DNA of 64,000 nt from Bdellovibrio sp. SKB1291214 (lineage in GTDB: Bacteria > Bdellovibrionota > Bdellovibrionia > Bdellovibrionales > Bdellovibrionaceae): positions 2,542,001 to 2,606,000 of the forward strand of contig NZ_CP106855.1 in assembly GCF_002209355.2 (NCBI RefSeq), in the 5' to 3' direction. Under the pieces are notes generated by a model that saw nothing but the letters and a program-made list of their open reading frames with translations, was not told the origin of the DNA and made no database searches. Position 1 is the stretch's first letter; each line of letters opens with the position of its first letter. The position numbers were made by a program, and so were the translations under genes. This document shows positions 7,330 through 16,494 of the stretch, piece by piece.

Positions 7330-9783
7330 GTGGATTCAATCAGCGTTTATGGGTATTTCTTAGAGTGCTGCACTTGGGCTTGGGTTTTGGGCTCGATTGT
7401 GGCGCTGTTGTTTGTTGGCTTCTTTGGAAGTCCTTTGATCGTTTGGACGATCTTGATTGCGGCAATCATGGTGGGCTTTGCGGCTCCGATGTGGTTGTTT
7501 GTTGTGGGTGCTGTTTTGGCAGTTATCTTCAACGTGCCGCCGATTCGTACAGCACTTGTTACTTCAGGTGTGTTTGCGATCTTTAAGAAGTTTCAATTCC
7601 TTCCTAAAATTTCTGATACTGAAAAAGCCGCTCTAGATGCGGGTGTGGTGTGGGTAGAGAAAGATCTTTTCTCTGGTAAACCCAACTTCCAAAATTTGAT
7701 GAATGAAGCTTATCCAGATTTGACGGCGGAAGAAAAAGCCTTCGTTGAAGGCCCGGTTGAAACTCTTTGTAAAATGATCGACCACTGGGAGATCTATAAA
7801 ACGAAAGAAATTCCTCCAGCTATTTGGGATTACATCAAGAAAGAAAAATTCTTAGGGATGATCGTTCCTAAAGAATACGGTGGTCTTGGCTTCTCGGCAC
7901 TTTGCCACTCTGAAGTTATCATGAAACTTTCTTCGCGCTCTTTGGCAGTTGCGATCCAAGTCATGGTTCCGAACTCATTGGGTCCTGCAGAGCTTCTTGC
8001 TCACTACGGTACTGATGCTCAGAAAAAACACTGGTTGCCTCGTTTAGCGGATGGCTTGGAAATCCCATGCTTCGGTTTGACAGAGCCAAATGCCGGTTCT
8101 GATGCGGGTGCGATTACTTCTACGGGTGTTTTGTTTAAAGACACTGATGGTAAAATCAAAATCAGACTGAACTGGAATAAACGTTGGATCACGTTAGCGG
8201 CGATCTCTTCTGTTATCGGTTTGGCGTTCCGTCTTCGTGACCCTGAAAATCTTTTGGGTAAAGGTGAAGACCTTGGTATCACTTGCGGTTTGATCCCTTC
8301 TAACACGCCAGGCGTTGTTTTGGGTCGTCGCCATGATCCACTAGGAACTCCGTTCTATAACTGCCCAACACAAGGTAAAGACGTTGTCGTCGTTGCTGAA
8401 GATGCTATCGTTGGTGGTATCGGTGGTGCAGGTCGTGGTTGGATGATGTTGATGGAGTGTTTGGCGGCGGGTCGCGGTATCTCTCTTCCAGCTCAAGCTA
8501 CAGGCGGTACTAAACTTGCGATGCGTGTGACTTCTGCTCATGCGGTTGTTCGTCGTCAGTTCGGTGTTTCTATCGGTAAATTTGAAGGTGTTGAAGAGCC
8601 TCTAGCTCGTATCGGTGCTTCGACTTATGCATTGGAAGCAATGAGAAGATATTGCTTGGGTGCTTTGGATAAAGGTATCAAACCAGGCGTTATCACAGCG
8701 ATGCAAAAATACTATGCGACTGAAATGGGTCGTAAAGTGATCATTGATGCGATGGACATCATGGGCGGTGCGGGTATCTCTCTAGGTCCCCGTAACGTAC
8801 TTGCTGAAATCTACATCGCAACTCCGATCGGTATCACGGTTGAGGGTGCAAACATCATGACTCGTACATTGATCATCTTTGGTCAAGGTGCGCTTCGTGC
8901 CCATCCATTTGCTTACGCTGAAGTAAAAGCATACGAAGCTAACGATCTAAAAGGTTTCGATAGAGCGTTCTTCGGTCACATTGGTCACATCGTACGTAAC
9001 ACGTGCCGTGCGATCCTATTGTCATTCTCTCGTGGTTACTTGGCTGCTACTCCAGATTGCCATCCACAAATGAAAGTCTACTTCCGTCGTATGTCTTGGG
9101 CATCGGCTACATTCGCATTGCTGTCTGACGTAGCGATGGGTGTGCTCGGTGGATCTTTGAAAATGAAAGAGAAAATCACAGGTCGTTTCGCAGATATCTT
9201 GGCCCACATGTATATCGCGACAGCTATCTTGCGCCGCTTCGAAGCAGAAGGCCGCAAAGAAGAAGACTTGGCATTTGCTCACTACAACTTGAAAATGTGC
9301 ATGGTTGAAATCCAAAAAGGTTTCGATGGTATCTTTGATAACTTGAAGATCCCAGGTGCTCGTTGGTTCTTTAAAGGCTGGATCGGTGCTTGGTCTCGTA
9401 TCAACTCCATCGGTTCTCAAGCTTCTGACGGTTGGACTCACGCTATTGCATCAGAAATGATGAAAGAAGGCGGTATCCGCGATCGTTTGACTCAAGGTAT
9501 TTACCTTCCTAAAGAACGCGATCAAGCAGTAGGCCGTTTGGATTACGCTTTCTCGGTTTCTTTAAGAGCAGACGCTGCTGAGAAGAAAATCAAAAAAGCC
9601 ATCCGCGATAAAGCTCTTCCTAAACAGAAGACGAACACATTGGTTGATGAAGCTTTGAATAAAAACATCATCACTGCTGAGGAAGCAAAACTTCTGAAAG
9701 AAGCAGATCAAGTTCGCTATGACGCGATCCTGGTTGATGATTACAACGAAGAGCAATACCACGCAAACAAAGTCATCCCTTAG
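7330..9783 (+). CDS. fadE: acyl-CoA dehydrogenase FadE
   Basis: An 817-residue acyl-CoA dehydrogenase, the length of E. coli FadE (about 814). It catalyses the first, FAD-dependent step of fatty-acid beta-oxidation. The N terminus has two or three hydrophobic stretches up to about residue 75 that should tether it to the inner membrane. The dehydrogenase core follows, with FGLTEPNAGSDAGAI near 250 and MGGAGISLGPRN near 480, then the long C-terminal domain (DUF1974 type) seen in FadE. The start is GTG with AAGGAG 7 bases upstream. Codon use is strongly biased, suggesting high expression. It stands alone and ends at a strong terminator. Confidence 0.95.
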   Translation: MDSISVYGYFLECCTWAWVLGSIVALLFVGFFGSPLIVWTILIAAIMVGFAAPMWLFVVGAVLAVIFNVPPIRTALVTSGVFAIFKKFQFLPKISDTEKAALDAGVVWVEKDLFSGKPNFQNLMNEAYPDLTAEEKAFVEGPVETLCKMIDHWEIYKTKEIPPAIWDYIKKEKFLGMIVPKEYGGLGFSALCHSEVIMKLSSRSLAVAIQVMVPNSLGPAELLAHYGTDAQKKHWLPRLADGLEIPCFGLTEPNAGSDAGAITSTGVLFKDTDGKIKIRLNWNKRWITLAAISSVIGLAFRLRDPENLLGKGEDLGITCGLIPSNTPGVVLGRRHDPLGTPFYNCPTQGKDVVVVAEDAIVGGIGGAGRGWMMLMECLAAGRGISLPAQATGGTKLAMRVTSAHAVVRRQFGVSIGKFEGVEEPLARIGASTYALEAMRRYCLGALDKGIKPGVITAMQKYYATEMGRKVIIDAMDIMGGAGISLGPRNVLAEIYIATPIGITVEGANIMTRTLIIFGQGALRAHPFAYAEVKAYEANDLKGFDRAFFGHIGHIVRNTCRAILLSFSRGYLAATPDCHPQMKVYFRRMSWASATFALLSDVAMGVLGGSLKMKEKITGRFADILAHMYIATAILRRFEAEGRKEEDLAFAHYNLKMCMVEIQKGFDGIFDNLKIPGARWFFKGWIGAWSRINSIGSQASDGWTHAIASEMMKEGGIRDRLTQGIYLPKERDQAVGRLDYAFSVSLRADAAEKKIKKAIRDKALPKQKTNTLVDEALNKNIITAEEAKLLKEADQVRYDAILVDDYNEEQYHANKVIP

Positions 9784-9817
9784 TCATAAGGTACGGACAC
9801 ACTTTGTCCAAACGAAA

Positions 9818-9844
9818 AACCCCGGTTCATCGCCGGGGTTTTTT
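9818..9844. terminator. bidirectional intrinsic terminator
   Basis: AACCCCGG / CCGGGGTT stem with 7-base loop, T run on the plus side and A run on the other side. It serves fadE and the convergent exported-protein gene ending at 9852. Confidence 0.9.
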
Positions 9845-9851
9845 ATTTGTC

Positions 9852-10895
9852 TCAACGTTTTTCAACGAAGCTTATGTGAGTGCTGTATAGGTCCATGCTA
9901 GACAAACTCTTATTCAGTTGCTCAATAAGGTCTTCAAGTTCTTTTAAAATACTTTGAACTTCATCCTTCGTGTCGTTCTTGATATAGGGAATCAGCGTAT
10001 TCGGATGCATCAAAGGCAAGCGAGTGTTTTTTTCGAAAAGCCCTGAAAGCATATGTGCCGTAATGGGCGGGCGAGTACGAGTCCGTTTGTCCTTCACGAA
10101 GTAACGAGCCTCTAAAGTCATTCTAAGTCTTGGAATATCAGGGCCCGTTGTCCAATTGGCAACGGAGATAAGCTGCAAATATCGAAGACGCAAATAGATG
10201 TCGCCCAAAATATTATTTGCGGGTTTCAACAGGGGATAAACGCTCGTTTGAACAGCCGTCAACTCCTTAAGTTGGGCGTTTGTCATTGAATTCATATCCA
10301 TGACGTAAGATGTGACCGCGTCTTTGTCATCCCAGTTAACAGCGTTGAAGCGATTTAAAAACTGACCATCAACCAGATAGACCGCGTTCGGATTGTATTC
10401 AGGCAATCCATTTTTCATAAGGTACTGCATGACATATTTCTGAAAAATTACGGCGTCGGCTTCGTCATAATTCAATAGGTGCAAGTATTCGTGAGCTAGC
10501 AAAGCCAGGATTTGGAGTTCGGGAAAGTCTTTGCTTGCGCTTCTTTCTAAGCGCTTCCAGCTTACACAAATAGATTGATAGGGAGTTACGTAAGCTGCTG
10601 CTGATTTTTTTTGGCCATTGACGATGCAGGGAGCTTCTTGAATTTCCAAAGGTGTTCTTTCGATGATGTTTTCAAACTCTTCGAAACGTTCCTTTGGCAA
10701 CACCGTATCGATGTTATCAGCATACATCCAAGAGTGAGCCAATAGTCGCAACTTGTGGGGAGCCGTCATCAGGATAGACATGATACCGGGCTGCGCAGTA
10801 CGTATTGTGTCGCCCCCATTCCCAATACGAACTGTATTCGCCGAAGCGACCGAGAGTCCCAACATCAATATAAAAATTGCGATTACTAATTTCAT
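9852..10895 (-). CDS. exported metallopeptidase-like protein with HExxH
   Basis: A 347-residue protein with a signal peptide cut near residue 19 (LGLSVASA-NTV). It contains HEYLH at 135-139 with Glu145 shortly after, a zinc-metallopeptidase signature; two Cys (90 and 110) lie before it. The rest does not match a family I know. It likely acts in the periplasm or outside the cell, perhaps on peptidoglycan or protein, which is inference. Its ATG overlaps the stop of the TIGR02147 gene by 4 bases (ATGA), so the two are translationally coupled. Confidence 0.7.
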   Translation of the reverse strand: MKLVIAIFILMLGLSVASANTVRIGNGGDTIRTAQPGIMSILMTAPHKLRLLAHSWMYADNIDTVLPKERFEEFENIIERTPLEIQEAPCIVNGQKKSAAAYVTPYQSICVSWKRLERSASKDFPELQILALLAHEYLHLLNYDEADAVIFQKYVMQYLMKNGLPEYNPNAVYLVDGQFLNRFNAVNWDDKDAVTSYVMDMNSMTNAQLKELTAVQTSVYPLLKPANNILGDIYLRLRYLQLISVANWTTGPDIPRLRMTLEARYFVKDKRTRTRPPITAHMLSGLFEKNTRLPLMHPNTLIPYIKNDTKDEVQSILKELEDLIEQLNKSLSSMDLYSTHISFVEKR

Positions 10896-11782
10896 AGAAT
10901 GTTCTCCAATGCAGGGGAGGGTGAAACGGCATTGTCTTTAGCAGTTGAAACGGGGACTTCAAGTCGTTGACTTGTCGGAATGATGTTAAGATTCATTTGG
11001 CAAATGCGCGAACCATCTAACGAATCTGACGTGTATTTCTTGCTTAAGAAGCTTAAAAATTGGTCGACGTCTTTTTTAAGTTCTTCGTATTCTATCTGGT
11101 TCAAAGTGAGGGACATAGACTCAAAATGACGTTCTGTGGAAGGCAGCATGATGGCGTTTTGTGCCTCGGTTAAAGCATTGTTATGGAAGGACTGAATCGC
11201 GGTGCTGCTCATTGTACTTGGAATTCGCAAATTATTAGTCGTCGAAGACCAACACCCGCTGGCTTCGTTGTAAGTTGCAAGTCCACAGGCTTTGATAGTT
11301 TCTAAAATTTCCAGGGCTTCTGATCTTGGGATTTCAAATGTTTGTGCGACGAATGCTGCCGTACATTTTAGAGGCTGAAGAGTTAAAAGCAGATGCACAC
11401 GAGGCGTTTTAGGATTTGCCAAAAACTTAACGACATCTTTAACGTCCTCGCCATCATGTTGTTTGTATAAAGCGATGATCTGCTGGAAGTGATATTCCTT
11501 AGTGCGAAAATTGGAAGCGTTGGCATAAAGGACTAAGTGTTCAAAGTATTCAGCCTCTAAAGGATTTAATTTTAAGGAATTTAAAATAAGTGGTATCGAG
11601 TCATTCCCCAGATTGCGAGTTCCATGAAGAATGTTGCTTAAGGCGCTACGGCTTTTAAAACCACATTGGCGAGTCCAAGTGCCAAAGGAAAAGGAAGGTG
11701 TCTGGGACTTATTAAAGTCATACCAATGACGTAAAAACAGTCGGTAATCAATAAAGGTGGTGACCTGAGGTTTGCTGCTCAC
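10892..11782 (-). CDS. TIGR02147-family protein
   Basis: A 296-residue cytosolic protein. The start DYRLFLRHWYDFNKS, the FSFGTWTRQCGFKSRSALSN-type stretch, and the later LNPLEAEYFEHLV and MSLTLNQIEYEELKKDVDQF segments match the TIGR02147/DUF4423 family, which is multiplied in Bdellovibrio and Fibrobacter. The family is thought to be regulatory, with a winged-helix-like middle part; its role is unproven. I choose GTG 11782 because AAGGA lies 6 bases before it and family members begin close to the DYR motif; a GTG at 11824 has no SD. It overlaps the downstream exported HExxH protein and may control or partner it. Confidence 0.8.
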   Translation of the reverse strand: MSSKPQVTTFIDYRLFLRHWYDFNKSQTPSFSFGTWTRQCGFKSRSALSNILHGTRNLGNDSIPLILNSLKLNPLEAEYFEHLVLYANASNFRTKEYHFQQIIALYKQHDGEDVKDVVKFLANPKTPRVHLLLTLQPLKCTAAFVAQTFEIPRSEALEILETIKACGLATYNEASGCWSSTTNNLRIPSTMSSTAIQSFHNNALTEAQNAIMLPSTERHFESMSLTLNQIEYEELKKDVDQFLSFLSKKYTSDSLDGSRICQMNLNIIPTSQRLEVPVSTAKDNAVSPSPALENIL

Positions 11783-11951
11783 TGTGTTCCTTACATGTTC
11801 CAGAAATGGGGGCTCTGAATACACATAGAACCAAGAGCGAGCAATTGAAAAGGACCTAAATAGCCAAATTTAATGGGAATATGTATTTTGGTAAATTTAT
11901 TTCGGTTTCATGGTTCAAGGAGTTTCGCAGGTTCTGTGAATACGTTGAGGG

Positions 11952-12557
11952 TCATATTTCGTCTTTCCCCATGTATCCAGGTAAGCGTCGCGCATCGGGA
12001 TGGCGAGCCGCGACCAGGGCTTTTTTGAGTCCCAATCGGAAATCCGTCAGATAACTTGATTTCAAAAGTCTTTTCTTGCGGAAGTAATTGGCCCATTTGA
12101 ATTCCGCAAAAGTCTTTTTGCTATTCTTATAGCCCCCATGTTGGCGACATAGCCATGCTAACGTTCGATAAGGGTCATTGCCGATTCCCCGGATGTCTTT
12201 AGGGAAATACAAAGAATCAACGGGGCCGTTTCCACGAGTATCAAAGGGATGCGCCCAATGATTTTTAATCATGCGTCTCCAAAACTCACGATAGGAAACT
12301 GATTTAGGAAAACGGTATACGACTTTGACATAAACGCTTTTCACTCCCGCCATCCACAGGGCGCAGGTTTTGTGATGATTATCGATCAGATAAAGATCTC
12401 CATTAGGCGCTTGCACCACGGGAACAGGCTCTTCACTAAGAGTTTTTTTAAGCTTTTTAGGGCTCATTTTTTTGTATTCTTTTGTTTTGATTTCAACTTC
12501 CAAAAGACTCATGGCAAGTTGGGAGGGCCGAAGAGATAAAATCTTTTTCTTTTTCAT
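11952..12557 (-). CDS. ParB-like (ParBc_2) domain protein
   Basis: A 201-residue protein with the ParB/sulfiredoxin-type fold of the ParBc_2 family: LRPSQLAMSLLEVEIK at 9-24 and IDNHHKT at 58-64, matching the DGHHR-like nucleotide-binding loop. It is not the chromosome-partitioning ParB: no HTH or CTP-binding GERR motif is visible. Family members are uncharacterised, and nuclease or kinase-like activity has been guessed. The C-terminal half is very basic. The ATG has only a weak, distant SD (AGGA). It is a single-gene unit. Confidence 0.7.
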   Translation of the reverse strand: MKKKKILSLRPSQLAMSLLEVEIKTKEYKKMSPKKLKKTLSEEPVPVVQAPNGDLYLIDNHHKTCALWMAGVKSVYVKVVYRFPKSVSYREFWRRMIKNHWAHPFDTRGNGPVDSLYFPKDIRGIGNDPYRTLAWLCRQHGGYKNSKKTFAEFKWANYFRKKRLLKSSYLTDFRLGLKKALVAARHPDARRLPGYMGKDEI

Positions 12558-12714
12558 AAAATAAAAGTCCTACGAAAAATATCTTAAAGCACTTTTGTTA
12601 AGTCAGAGATTACCGACGTTAAAATGTTTCAAATGACAGATTTTGTATTTTCCCCTTGATCATAGCGTCTGCAAACAGGGGCGGATTAGGATGGAAACTT
12701 ATCGGAGGTTTTCA

Positions 12715-13248
12715 GTGAGTTTAAAAGGTGGGATCATCTTTGTGGGGTTTTTATTATCTTCATCATTCGCATTCGCTGAACTGCAAATCACCGCCAATCA
12801 AAATATCTGGGCAGTGCCTTCGACATCCAAAAGCTGCAAGGCGTGGAAGGAAAACCAAGAGGCCGACGACATCAAACCTAAGTATATTAATCTCGGCAAT
12901 ATTAGCTTTTTGTGGTCAGACCCAAAAAAAGATTTTCGTATCAAGGAAATCAAAGTTTCAATTCGCGATAAAATCCTAAAAAACGGCGAATATATCTGTC
13001 GTATTGACGGCGAGCAGTTGAAAGCTTTAAGCGAAGGTGATTGGCTGACGATAAAAAAGGCTGGATCTCACCAGCATTCCTATGTGGGAACCGATTGCCC
13101 CGCCCTGTGCGGAAGCATCGAGTTCGATAAAGATATGGCCGCTACAATGAACGGCAAGATCGAAGTCATAGGGGATGCGCTTGAAAACGGGAAGTCCGAT
13201 GAGCAAGTTTATGGACTTCCTATCGAGGTTGATAATCTTGAATTTTAA
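12715..13248 (+). CDS. exported protein of unknown function
   Basis: A 177-residue protein with signal peptide VSLKGGIIFVGFLLSSSFAFA and mature start ELQI. Four Cys remain in the mature part (SKSC, EYIC and the DCPALC pair). The central FLWSDPKKDFRIKEIKVSI looks like beta-sheet. No family recognised. I choose GTG 12715 because GGAGG lies 6 bases before it and the signal peptide starts there; the ATG at 12691 would add a polar leader. Its 3' end overlaps the convergent beta-barrel gene by 4 bases. Confidence 0.65.
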   Translation: MSLKGGIIFVGFLLSSSFAFAELQITANQNIWAVPSTSKSCKAWKENQEADDIKPKYINLGNISFLWSDPKKDFRIKEIKVSIRDKILKNGEYICRIDGEQLKALSEGDWLTIKKAGSHQHSYVGTDCPALCGSIEFDKDMAATMNGKIEVIGDALENGKSDEQVYGLPIEVDNLEF

Positions 13249-13892
13249 AAAGCCATTATCCCGACAGTGAAGGAAAGACTGTAAATGGAACTTTCGCCGT
13301 CGACGTTTTTACCAGAAATGATCACGGGCACTTCACCATCCATGCGGATGTCGCTTTGTTGTTTCAGTTCATGATAGGCAACGCCAAGTTCTGTAAACCA
13401 CACACGTCCTTTGCTGGTGATATGCATTGTTCCGATCGCGCCGCCAATGACAGGCCCATCGAATTGCAGGCGGTCGACGTTTTCTCCATTTGTTTTACTG
13501 TGATCTCCATTTAAAAAAATCACCATGGGTGCGCGGCCCACAAACAATCGTCCATAGGGCTGACCTAGTTGATAGTCCGTCAAACTTGGCAGTGGCGTGC
13601 GAACTCCCACTGTGAATAACGTATCCCACAGCAGATAGTTACTAACGCGATTGAATCCCACGGAAGATCCAATTTCAATGGCCCAGTCTTCGTTGATAAA
13701 GTAGGTGATATCGGTTTTAAGATTTAATCCTAAACCACCATCGTAAGTTCCATCTTGATCTGAGAATAACGCCGTATTGCCGCCCACACCCGCAAAAAGG
13801 TGCATGCCCTTGCTCCAATTGTAGGGAAAAAAGTCTTGCGAATAAGCCAGCGGTGAAATCATTAAAATCAGGCCAATTATAAATGCCTTCAT
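13245..13892 (-). CDS. outer-membrane beta-barrel-like protein, paralogue 1
   Basis: A 215-residue exported protein with signal peptide MKAFIIGLILMISPLAYS. It then shows alternating beta strands: MHLFAGVGGN, LKTDITYFINEDWAIEI, TLFTVGVRTPLP, YGRLFVGRA, a final IYSLSFTVGIMAF. The aromatic C-terminal end (Phe) and strand pattern fit an 8-strand outer-membrane barrel. It aligns along its length with the protein at 41743-42444 (shared YFIN/YFND-DWA/HWA-E, LQFDGP/IQFEGP-GG, SDIRMDGEVPVIIS / SGIQMDKDVPVVVS). ATG 13892 has GGAGG 7 bases upstream. It follows the DUF3943-like gene, as at the second locus. Confidence 0.75.
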   Translation of the reverse strand: MKAFIIGLILMISPLAYSQDFFPYNWSKGMHLFAGVGGNTALFSDQDGTYDGGLGLNLKTDITYFINEDWAIEIGSSVGFNRVSNYLLWDTLFTVGVRTPLPSLTDYQLGQPYGRLFVGRAPMVIFLNGDHSKTNGENVDRLQFDGPVIGGAIGTMHITSKGRVWFTELGVAYHELKQQSDIRMDGEVPVIISGKNVDGESSIYSLSFTVGIMAF

Positions 13893-13893
13893 A

Positions 13894-14559
13894 CTAAAAC
13901 CTCCAGGACACAAGAAGTCCCAGGGAGTCGGGTTGAATAATAGGCATCGATGTCACATCTGATTTTTTATCTTTAATAAGCTCGAAAGGATTTAAGAGGT
14001 AACCAAATACATGGGCGAATTTAGATTCGCGTTTCAAAAAATCCTCACTGGCCCGCTCTGCTCCCATGCCCAGTAAAGTTCCATACACGGGTGTCTGATA
14101 CATGTCTTGAAAGCTGGGTCTTTCGGTAAATGTTTCCACAGCAAATTCAAATGCCAGTGAAGATAAGATCGTCCATTGAAAGGCTTCGACTTCTGAATAG
14201 CCGCGAGAGCGATAAAATAGGTAATAGTAATTCCCCGAGATCGCATGTTTGACGATATTATAATCAAAGGAGTCTTTGTCGAAATCAGGTCGCAGCGGAT
14301 AACTAAAGAAGTTATCCCAGGAGCCATGCTCTTGAATAGTTTCGTGTTGGGTGACTAGGTAAACGGCCCATTGGGCGCCGTAAACCATTCCAAAGTTAAC
14401 GGCCAATTCTTTTCCTGATCTTTCAGGGGGAGGCGGGTAAAGTTTCAATTGAAGCTGTTTTAGCTCTTCCACTTCTAGGGCGATTTGTTTTTCTAAAGCC
14501 TGTTGGCGATCTTTCAGCTCTTGGAGTTCTTTTAGATGCTCAGGCAGTTGCGATGCCAC
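13894..14559 (-). CDS. DUF3943-like protein, signal peptide out of frame
   Basis: The frame encodes 221 residues from a GTG without SD. After a coiled-coil-like Leu/Glu/Gln segment (about 10-40) it has the DUF3943-like pattern: EHGSWDNFF, DYNIVKHAISGNYYYLFYRSRGYS, FEFAVETFTERPSFQDMYQTPVYGTLLGMG. It aligns closely with the protein at 41066-41746, which does have a signal peptide. Here a signal peptide is encoded just upstream (14642-14532) in another frame, and one extra base near 14575-14590 would fuse it to this frame. The gene is therefore frameshifted, or the sequence has an indel. The beta-barrel gene follows after 1 base. Confidence 0.7.
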   Translation of the reverse strand: MASQLPEHLKELQELKDRQQALEKQIALEVEELKQLQLKLYPPPPERSGKELAVNFGMVYGAQWAVYLVTQHETIQEHGSWDNFFSYPLRPDFDKDSFDYNIVKHAISGNYYYLFYRSRGYSEVEAFQWTILSSLAFEFAVETFTERPSFQDMYQTPVYGTLLGMGAERASEDFLKRESKFAHVFGYLLNPFELIKDKKSDVTSMPIIQPDSLGLLVSWRF

Positions 14560-14642
14560 AAGTGGTGCCTCGGGACCTGGGCAAATCCAGGGTTCGATAA
14601 AGCGAGCAGGAATAGTGTCAGAATAAGCAGTCGTAATTTCAT
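14532..14642 (-). pseudogene. orphan signal peptide frame of the DUF3943-like gene
   Basis: ATG at 14642 opens a 36-codon frame starting MKLRLLILTLFLLALSNPGF and continuing AQVPRHHL before a stop at 14532. The first 21 residues are a textbook signal peptide. It overlaps the DUF3943-like frame, which is open far upstream but has no ATG. Adding one base in the CCC run at GCCCAGG would give a cleavage site followed by PGPEAPLVASQ, in frame with the main domain. Confidence 0.65.
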
Positions 14643-14751
14643 AAGCAGATACTTTCTGTATCTAACTTATCGCCGCATTTTGATTGTTTTGTGAGAGGAC
14701 TGAATCAGGAATCATTGTTGCGCATATGGAACAATGATTCCCAGGTCGGTA

Positions 14752-15783
14752 TTAAGGGCGGCGGCGAGACTTCGCTGCCAAAAGCTTTTTAACGAAGCCA
14801 TCGTCATCTTCGTCAAAGATGTCGCCGATGATTTCTTCAAAGATATTTTCCATGGTGACCAAGCCATGCAAATTCGCACGTTCATAAATGATCGCCATGT
14901 GCGAGTTCTGCTGCTGCATTTGCACCAGGATGCGGAAGACGGGCTCAAAGGCTTTGAACTTTAAAACCGGGCGAATCAGGGTCTGCCAATCGACGTTTTT
15001 ATACTTTAACGCCGTAAAAAATTCTTTAGAGTTAATCAGCCCCACGATTTCATTATCATGCATAACCGGTATGCGAGTGTGCCCTGAATTAACGATGATT
15101 GTTTCAACGTCTTCAATGGCATCGTCTTTACGAACAAAGACAACCTCTTTCCAGGGCACCATGATGTCCCTGGCAAGCATTTTGTCGGCGCTCACTAGGT
15201 TCATAATGTATTGTTTTGTTTGATGGGGCAGATCTTCCAATTCGAAGTCGTGCTCGCCGTGACCATGTTCGTGAGACTGGCCTAAGGAGAAGATCTTCAA
15301 AATCATGTGGGTTGATTTTTCTAAAATCGACACAAATGGAGAAAGAACTTTCTCGCCCCAGTAAAGACTGCGAGCTGTCCACAAAGCGATGGTCAGTGAG
15401 TTACGCAGCGCTAAGGTCTTGGGCACAAGCTCACCAACAACGACGCTTAAATAGGACAATGGTAAAACCACTGTCACAATTGAAAGCGCGTCTGCAGTGC
15501 TCGAGGAAAGATTGAAGTATTCAATATACAGGGGGGAAAGGGCTTCTTCAGCTCCCGCACCACCCACGGCGGCGGCAACAGCACCCACGACCGTAATACC
15601 GATTTGGATGACGGAGAGTGTGCGCTCGGGACTTGCCTTCAGTTTCAAAAGCAGGCGTGCGCGGATATCTTTGGCAGAGATTTTTTGCAGCTGAACTTTA
15701 CGAACAGTTACAAAGGCCATCTCGGCGCCAGATAGGATCATATTGATCAATAGACAGATGATGACGACTAATAACTCAGTCAC
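14752..15783 (-). CDS. CNNM/CorC-type membrane protein with CBS pair
   Basis: A 343-residue protein. The CNNM (DUF21) transmembrane domain starts TELLVVIICLLINMILSGAEMAFV and has further spans to about residue 130, including VVGELVPKTLALRN. A His-rich linker (HEHGHGEHD) and a CBS pair follow (ARDIMVPWKEVVFV, HTRIPVMHDNEIVGLIN, LHGLVTMENIFEEIIGDI). The family includes Mg/Co efflux-related proteins and the so-called haemolysin C group; transport in this case is inferred. The usual C-terminal CorC/HlyC domain is absent. GTG 15783 with GGTGG upstream fits family starts; a TTG at 15834 would add 17 residues. Confidence 0.85.
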   Translation of the reverse strand: MTELLVVIICLLINMILSGAEMAFVTVRKVQLQKISAKDIRARLLLKLKASPERTLSVIQIGITVVGAVAAAVGGAGAEEALSPLYIEYFNLSSSTADALSIVTVVLPLSYLSVVVGELVPKTLALRNSLTIALWTARSLYWGEKVLSPFVSILEKSTHMILKIFSLGQSHEHGHGEHDFELEDLPHQTKQYIMNLVSADKMLARDIMVPWKEVVFVRKDDAIEDVETIIVNSGHTRIPVMHDNEIVGLINSKEFFTALKYKNVDWQTLIRPVLKFKAFEPVFRILVQMQQQNSHMAIIYERANLHGLVTMENIFEEIIGDIFDEDDDGFVKKLLAAKSRRRP

Positions 15784-15911
15784 GGCGACCACCAAAGTAA
15801 GTGGCGTTCGGGTGAGCTTGCGCTGTCTGAACAAATTGTGAAGCGATTTTTAAAAGAGAAACGGATTGAGATTTGGGTAGGGGGTCAGGATTCATAGGTG
15901 CTCACAGTAGC

Positions 15912-15947
15912 AAATAAAAAACCCGATTCCTAGTTGAAACCGGGTTT
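15912..15947 (-). terminator. intrinsic terminator of the response-regulator gene
   Basis: AAACCCG (15919-15925) pairs with CGGGTTT (15941-15947). On the minus strand a T run follows (A run at 15916-15920 in plus). It lies 22 bases after the response-regulator stop. Confidence 0.8.
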
Positions 15948-15968
15948 ATTCTATCAAGATTCTGTTAA

Positions 15969-16406
15969 TTAGATGCTTTTGAGTATGAAGTTGAACGAGC
16001 GCATCATTGAGCTGAAAGCTTGGCGTTTATTTATGAAACCAAGATAAGAAAAGTTTCTAACTAGTGGTAAATCCAGCTCTTCTTCGCTGTGACCTGTGTA
16101 TATCACCACGGGGATTGTCTTCTTAATTTTGTTCACCTTCTTTTCGGTCAACAGACGATCCATTAACAAAAGCGTATCGCGGCCACCCATCTGTGGCATC
16201 TGCCAATCCAATACGACAAGGTCATAAGGTTTGCTTGCAAGCAGGGGAATGGCGTCTTGACCGTCGAAGGCCATAGTTACGTCGCATTTATAATGATCCA
16301 AAATGTGGGACATCAATTTCACTGAGTCTAAACTGTCATCAATGACAAGCACTCGAGGGATGCGTTGTTTCTCTAGCGATGTTGATGAATTGGTCTCTAG
16401 CACCAT
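15969..16406 (-). CDS. stand-alone response regulator receiver protein
   Basis: A 145-residue CheY-like protein: Asp23-Asp24 acidic pair, phosphoacceptor Asp67 in VVLDWQMP, Thr104 in VVIYTGHS, Lys127 in GFINKRQ. There is no output domain, so it probably acts through protein contact, as in chemotaxis or phosphorelay. It has a 17-residue N-terminal extension before the receiver fold. ATG 16406 has AGAGGAG 6 bases upstream; the GTG at 16424 lies within that SD. No histidine kinase is nearby. Confidence 0.9.
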   Translation of the reverse strand: MVLETNSSTSLEKQRIPRVLVIDDSLDSVKLMSHILDHYKCDVTMAFDGQDAIPLLASKPYDLVVLDWQMPQMGGRDTLLLMDRLLTEKKVNKIKKTIPVVIYTGHSEEELDLPLVRNFSYLGFINKRQAFSSMMRSFNFILKSI

Positions 16407-16494
16407 AAAATTCTCCTCTGTCACTGTCTTACTTGGTCTATTTGAACCGATGTAAAACGGAGAATCTTCTAAAAGAAACTGTCTGACGGGATCT

